From Streptomyces sp. AM 2-1-1 (GTDB lineage Bacteria > Actinomycetota > Actinomycetes > Streptomycetales > Streptomycetaceae): a stretch of DNA of 64,000 nt. Of this stretch, positions 62,503 through 64,000 are shown one piece after another. How positions within the stretch are numbered: position 1 is the first letter of the stretch; each line of letters opens with the position of its first letter. The stretch covers positions 3,658,001 through 3,722,000 of the forward strand of contig NZ_CP119147.1 in NCBI RefSeq assembly GCF_029167645.1. The letters run 5' to 3'. The translations under genes and the position numbers were made by a program. Below the pieces are notes generated by a model. It searched no databases. It saw only the letters and a list, made by a program, of their open reading frames with translations, and was not told the DNA's origin.

Positions 62503-63333
62503 ATGGAACAGGTGGAAGCCCAGACAGACGGTCCGGGCTCGGGGCACTGGACTCGCGAGTGGGTCTCTCAGGTGTCCGGCTGTCTGGTTGAAGCGGAGCC
62601 AGCCTGGGGAGGCTGCGTTTTCAAAGACATGTGGGAGGGGCGGAGCGTGCGAAGTCAACCTGAGGACATCAAGCACGAGGACGAGATCGTATGGACAGAG
62701 GACGTCAGCTCATTCGACTACGTCCGCGAGACCTTAGTCGACGGTGTCGGCACTCGGCGGCGTCCCGTCTCATGGCGTGGCCAGGCAGGACGCCGAGTCG
62801 GCTACGCACTTCTCAAGTCCAACGCGCCTAGTGACCGGGATGCGCCGGGCATGTTCACGCGGCGCGTGTTCTGGGTGAAGGAGCACGATCGATCCGAACA
62901 ACCGGACGGGGCTTACAGCTCCGGCGCACCATCGGAAGCGGTCGACCCTCGAACGGTGGCCCCACGGGTCTGTGGGGAGCTAACAGAGCGAGCATGGGGT
63001 GGACCTGTAGACGCCACTCCCCCCAAGGAGCGAGCCGCTGCGAAGCAATCACAGCGTGCTCGCCCCTCACGGGTGGCGGCAGAGGCAAGTTCGCCCGAGG
63101 CGCCGGCTGCCGTAGAGCAGGGCGTCAAGGAAGCCTTTGCCGACTGGCTACGCTTCCGCGATGTGAGCGTCCCCGAGACACTCGGCGCGGCTGCTGAGGA
63201 AGCCTTCTCTCGTTGGCTCTGGGGGAACTCTAAAGAACTGACGGAGGCGATCGCTGCGGCCATCGCCAAGCGAGTCTCGCTTACGGAGACGCCATCCCCC
63301 GCAGCTGCCGAAGCGCCCCGCGAACAGAAGTAG
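62503..63333 (+). CDS. Uncharacterised 276-aa cargo protein
   Basis: 276 residues, no recognised family. N-terminal half with many Trp/Tyr/Asp (WTREWVSQ, VWTEDVSSF), a low-complexity Ala/Pro/Glu linker (about 175-205) and a helical C-terminal end (ADWLRFRDVSVPETLGAAAEEAFSRWL). GGAAAG lies eight bases before the ATG. 149 bp after the DUF3578-DUF3883 gene on the same strand, so it may be its partner. Confidence 0.65.
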   Translation: MEQVEAQTDGPGSGHWTREWVSQVSGCLVEAEPAWGGCVFKDMWEGRSVRSQPEDIKHEDEIVWTEDVSSFDYVRETLVDGVGTRRRPVSWRGQAGRRVGYALLKSNAPSDRDAPGMFTRRVFWVKEHDRSEQPDGAYSSGAPSEAVDPRTVAPRVCGELTERAWGGPVDATPPKERAAAKQSQRARPSRVAAEASSPEAPAAVEQGVKEAFADWLRFRDVSVPETLGAAAEEAFSRWLWGNSKELTEAIAAAIAKRVSLTETPSPAAAEAPREQK

Positions 63334-63515
63334 CGCCGTCACGCTCAGCGCGGCCGCCCTCCTACCTACTGGCGGACGCGGGCACCGGGCCGTCTCAGTT
63401 TCCGTCTCATTCAGTCCCGTTCAAGGGCGGCCGGAGGTGTCCGCGCGCAGCGTGGGCAGACGGCTGTGAACGGGTTCGTACGGACTCGGATCATGCTATG
63501 AGCAGCATGAACAGA

Positions 63516-63572
63516 CCTCGAAAGCGAGTGTGGCGTAGCCCGATACCCTGGAGTCAAATCCCACCGCCTCCA
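63516..63572. other. Degenerate tRNA-Ser 3' fragment (candidate attR)
   Basis: From a CGA-type anticodon loop CTCGAAA through a variable arm to a T-arm GAGTCAAATCCCACC, but no matching 5' half is present. TGGAGTCAAATCCCAC matches tRNA-Ser(UGA) TGGGTTCAAATCCCAC at 14 of 16 positions. Best right-end candidate, perhaps a decayed one. Confidence 0.45.
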
Positions 63573-63583
63573 TCGGTAGGCCA

Positions 63584-63611
63584 AGGGTCCGACTCATCTG
63601 AGTCGGGCCTT
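63584..63611 (+). terminator. tRNA-type terminator after the fragment
   Basis: CCGACTCA/TGAGTCGG 8-bp perfect core extended to about 13 bp with wobbles, 2-base loop, followed by CTTCG. Confidence 0.7.
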
Positions 63612-63732
63612 CGCTTTGCCCTCCGTCTCAGATGGCCGGCGCTCGTTTCCCGCGAGATATCCGGGCACATCGGCCATTAAGCGCTCAGCGCCAGGCGTAG
63701 GCTGATCCAGCCCCTGCTCTGACGGGTCGCCA

Positions 63733-64000
63733 TTAGCCTGCTGCCCTCTCCGCCCTTCTTTCCACGATGGCACGAGCCCTTTTATGCAGATATAGCGGAA
63801 ACTCGTGATCCGTCAAGATCTCTCGCAAGTCAGAGTTCTCTTGGATTCGCTGCCAAACCACAGAAATGATTGCATTCTCATGCCAATGCAATTCAATGTT
63901 TCTAGTCATTCCGCCAACGACGCCATTGATCGACATGGCCTTGCTGTTAGCGCACTCTTCACCGAAAACTCTGAAGCAAGACGACACGAGTATCTGATTT
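63733..64000 (-). CDS. AT-richer uncharacterised ORF, partial at the window end
   Basis: The minus-strand frame is open to base 64000, so the 84-aa chain from GTG 63987 may be only part of a longer gene. C-terminal section HLHKRARAIVERRAERAAG is basic. Base composition is clearly lower in GC than the core. No family recognised; it is probably accessory DNA beyond the candidate right end. Confidence 0.5.
   Translation of the reverse strand, partial: NQILVSSCFRVFGEECANSKAMSINGVVGGMTRNIELHWHENAIISVVWQRIQENSDLREILTDHEFPLYLHKRARAIVERRAERAAG

Larger units (their letters stand above)
47377..63564. mobile_element. AICE (pSAM2-type integrative conjugative element) in tRNA-Ser; right end uncertain
   Basis: The left boundary lies in the tRNA T arm (TCAAATCCCAC 47377-47387), with int directly downstream. 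The same 11 bases occur at 63554-63564 in a degenerate tRNA-Ser-like 3' fragment, the best right boundary. Between them lie int, xis, Prim-Pol, DUF3987 helicase-like, FtsK/TraB translocase, spread-type membrane proteins and a GntR/HAD pair. This is the AICE gene set: site-specific recombination, autonomous replication and double-stranded DNA transfer by TraB. The short identity of the two ends makes the right boundary uncertain. Confidence 0.75.
63334..63732. other. Region holding the candidate right end
   Basis: 399 bp without a gene. It contains the tRNA-like fragment (63516-63572), an inverted repeat TCATGCT/AGCATGA (63491-63510) and a terminator. Confidence 0.6.

Noticed and set aside
63516..63572. 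Intact second tRNA-Ser
   Set aside because: No 5' half or acceptor partner is present, so only a 3' fragment can be claimed.
63498..63680. 60-aa ORF over the tRNA fragment
   Set aside because: It only translates the tRNA-like fragment and terminator.

Overview
This is a very GC-rich actinobacterial window, almost certainly Streptomyces. The evidence is the GTG/ATG starts with GGAGG-type ribosome sites, repeated leaderless TAnnnT promoters, a perfect Rex operator in front of cydABDC, a perfect Streptomyces-type parS site, and the gene order thiC / hisC-cydA-cydB-cydDC / serS-pheA / copper genes / htrA. The parS sites and DnaA-box clusters suggest a core region not far from oriC.

Bases 1-47,400 are chromosomal core. 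They hold the end of thiC, a metallophosphatase, a LacI-type regulator, an HisC-type aminotransferase, and the Rex-controlled cytochrome bd operon (cydA, cydB, fused cydDC). A DosS/DevS-like sensor kinase, two Cof-type HAD phosphatases, an F420-type oxidoreductase, KptA and an alpha/beta-hydrolase-SDR fusion follow. Next come a two-ATPase/two-permease ABC cluster, serS, pheA, and a copper/haem-peroxidase gene run (ycnI-like, SCO1, PCuAC, CopC-CopD, EfeB/DyP). The core ends with aminopeptidase P, a GAF-PP2C phosphatase, two HATPase 'anti-sigma-like' proteins, a catalytically dead-looking Prim-Pol paralogue, a SEC-C protein, a glycerophosphodiesterase, an HtrA-like protease and tRNA-Ser(UGA).

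Bases from about 47,377 to 63,564 or beyond are an actinomycete integrative and conjugative element (AICE, pSAM2-like) inserted at the 3' end of tRNA-Ser. Reading leftwards on the minus strand it carries a small ORF, a GGDEF protein, a DUF2637/Spd-like membrane protein, an RRQRL-type zinc protein, the FtsK/TraB translocase, small spread-type proteins, a C5 DNA methyltransferase, an active-looking Prim-Pol, a DUF3987 helicase-like protein, xis and int. Pointing right are a GntR regulator with a HAD partner, then cargo: a McrB-N (DUF3578)/DUF3883 nuclease-like protein and an uncharacterised 276-aa protein. A degenerate tRNA-Ser 3' fragment near 63,516-63,572 is the best right-end candidate. AT-richer sequence with another ORF continues to the window end.

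The less conventional signals lie in the element. They are an array of CCACAGAAA iterons in 4-forward/4-reverse order between xis and the replication genes, a seven-copy TGCTAG array with a 16-bp palindrome just after the TraB gene (candidate transfer locus), a duplicated hairpin leader in front of two separate operons, an intact GGDEF motif, and the methylation-linked cargo pair. In the core, two DnaA-box clusters (17.9-18.2 kb and 28.0-28.3 kb) and parS sites inside cydDC and efeB stand out.
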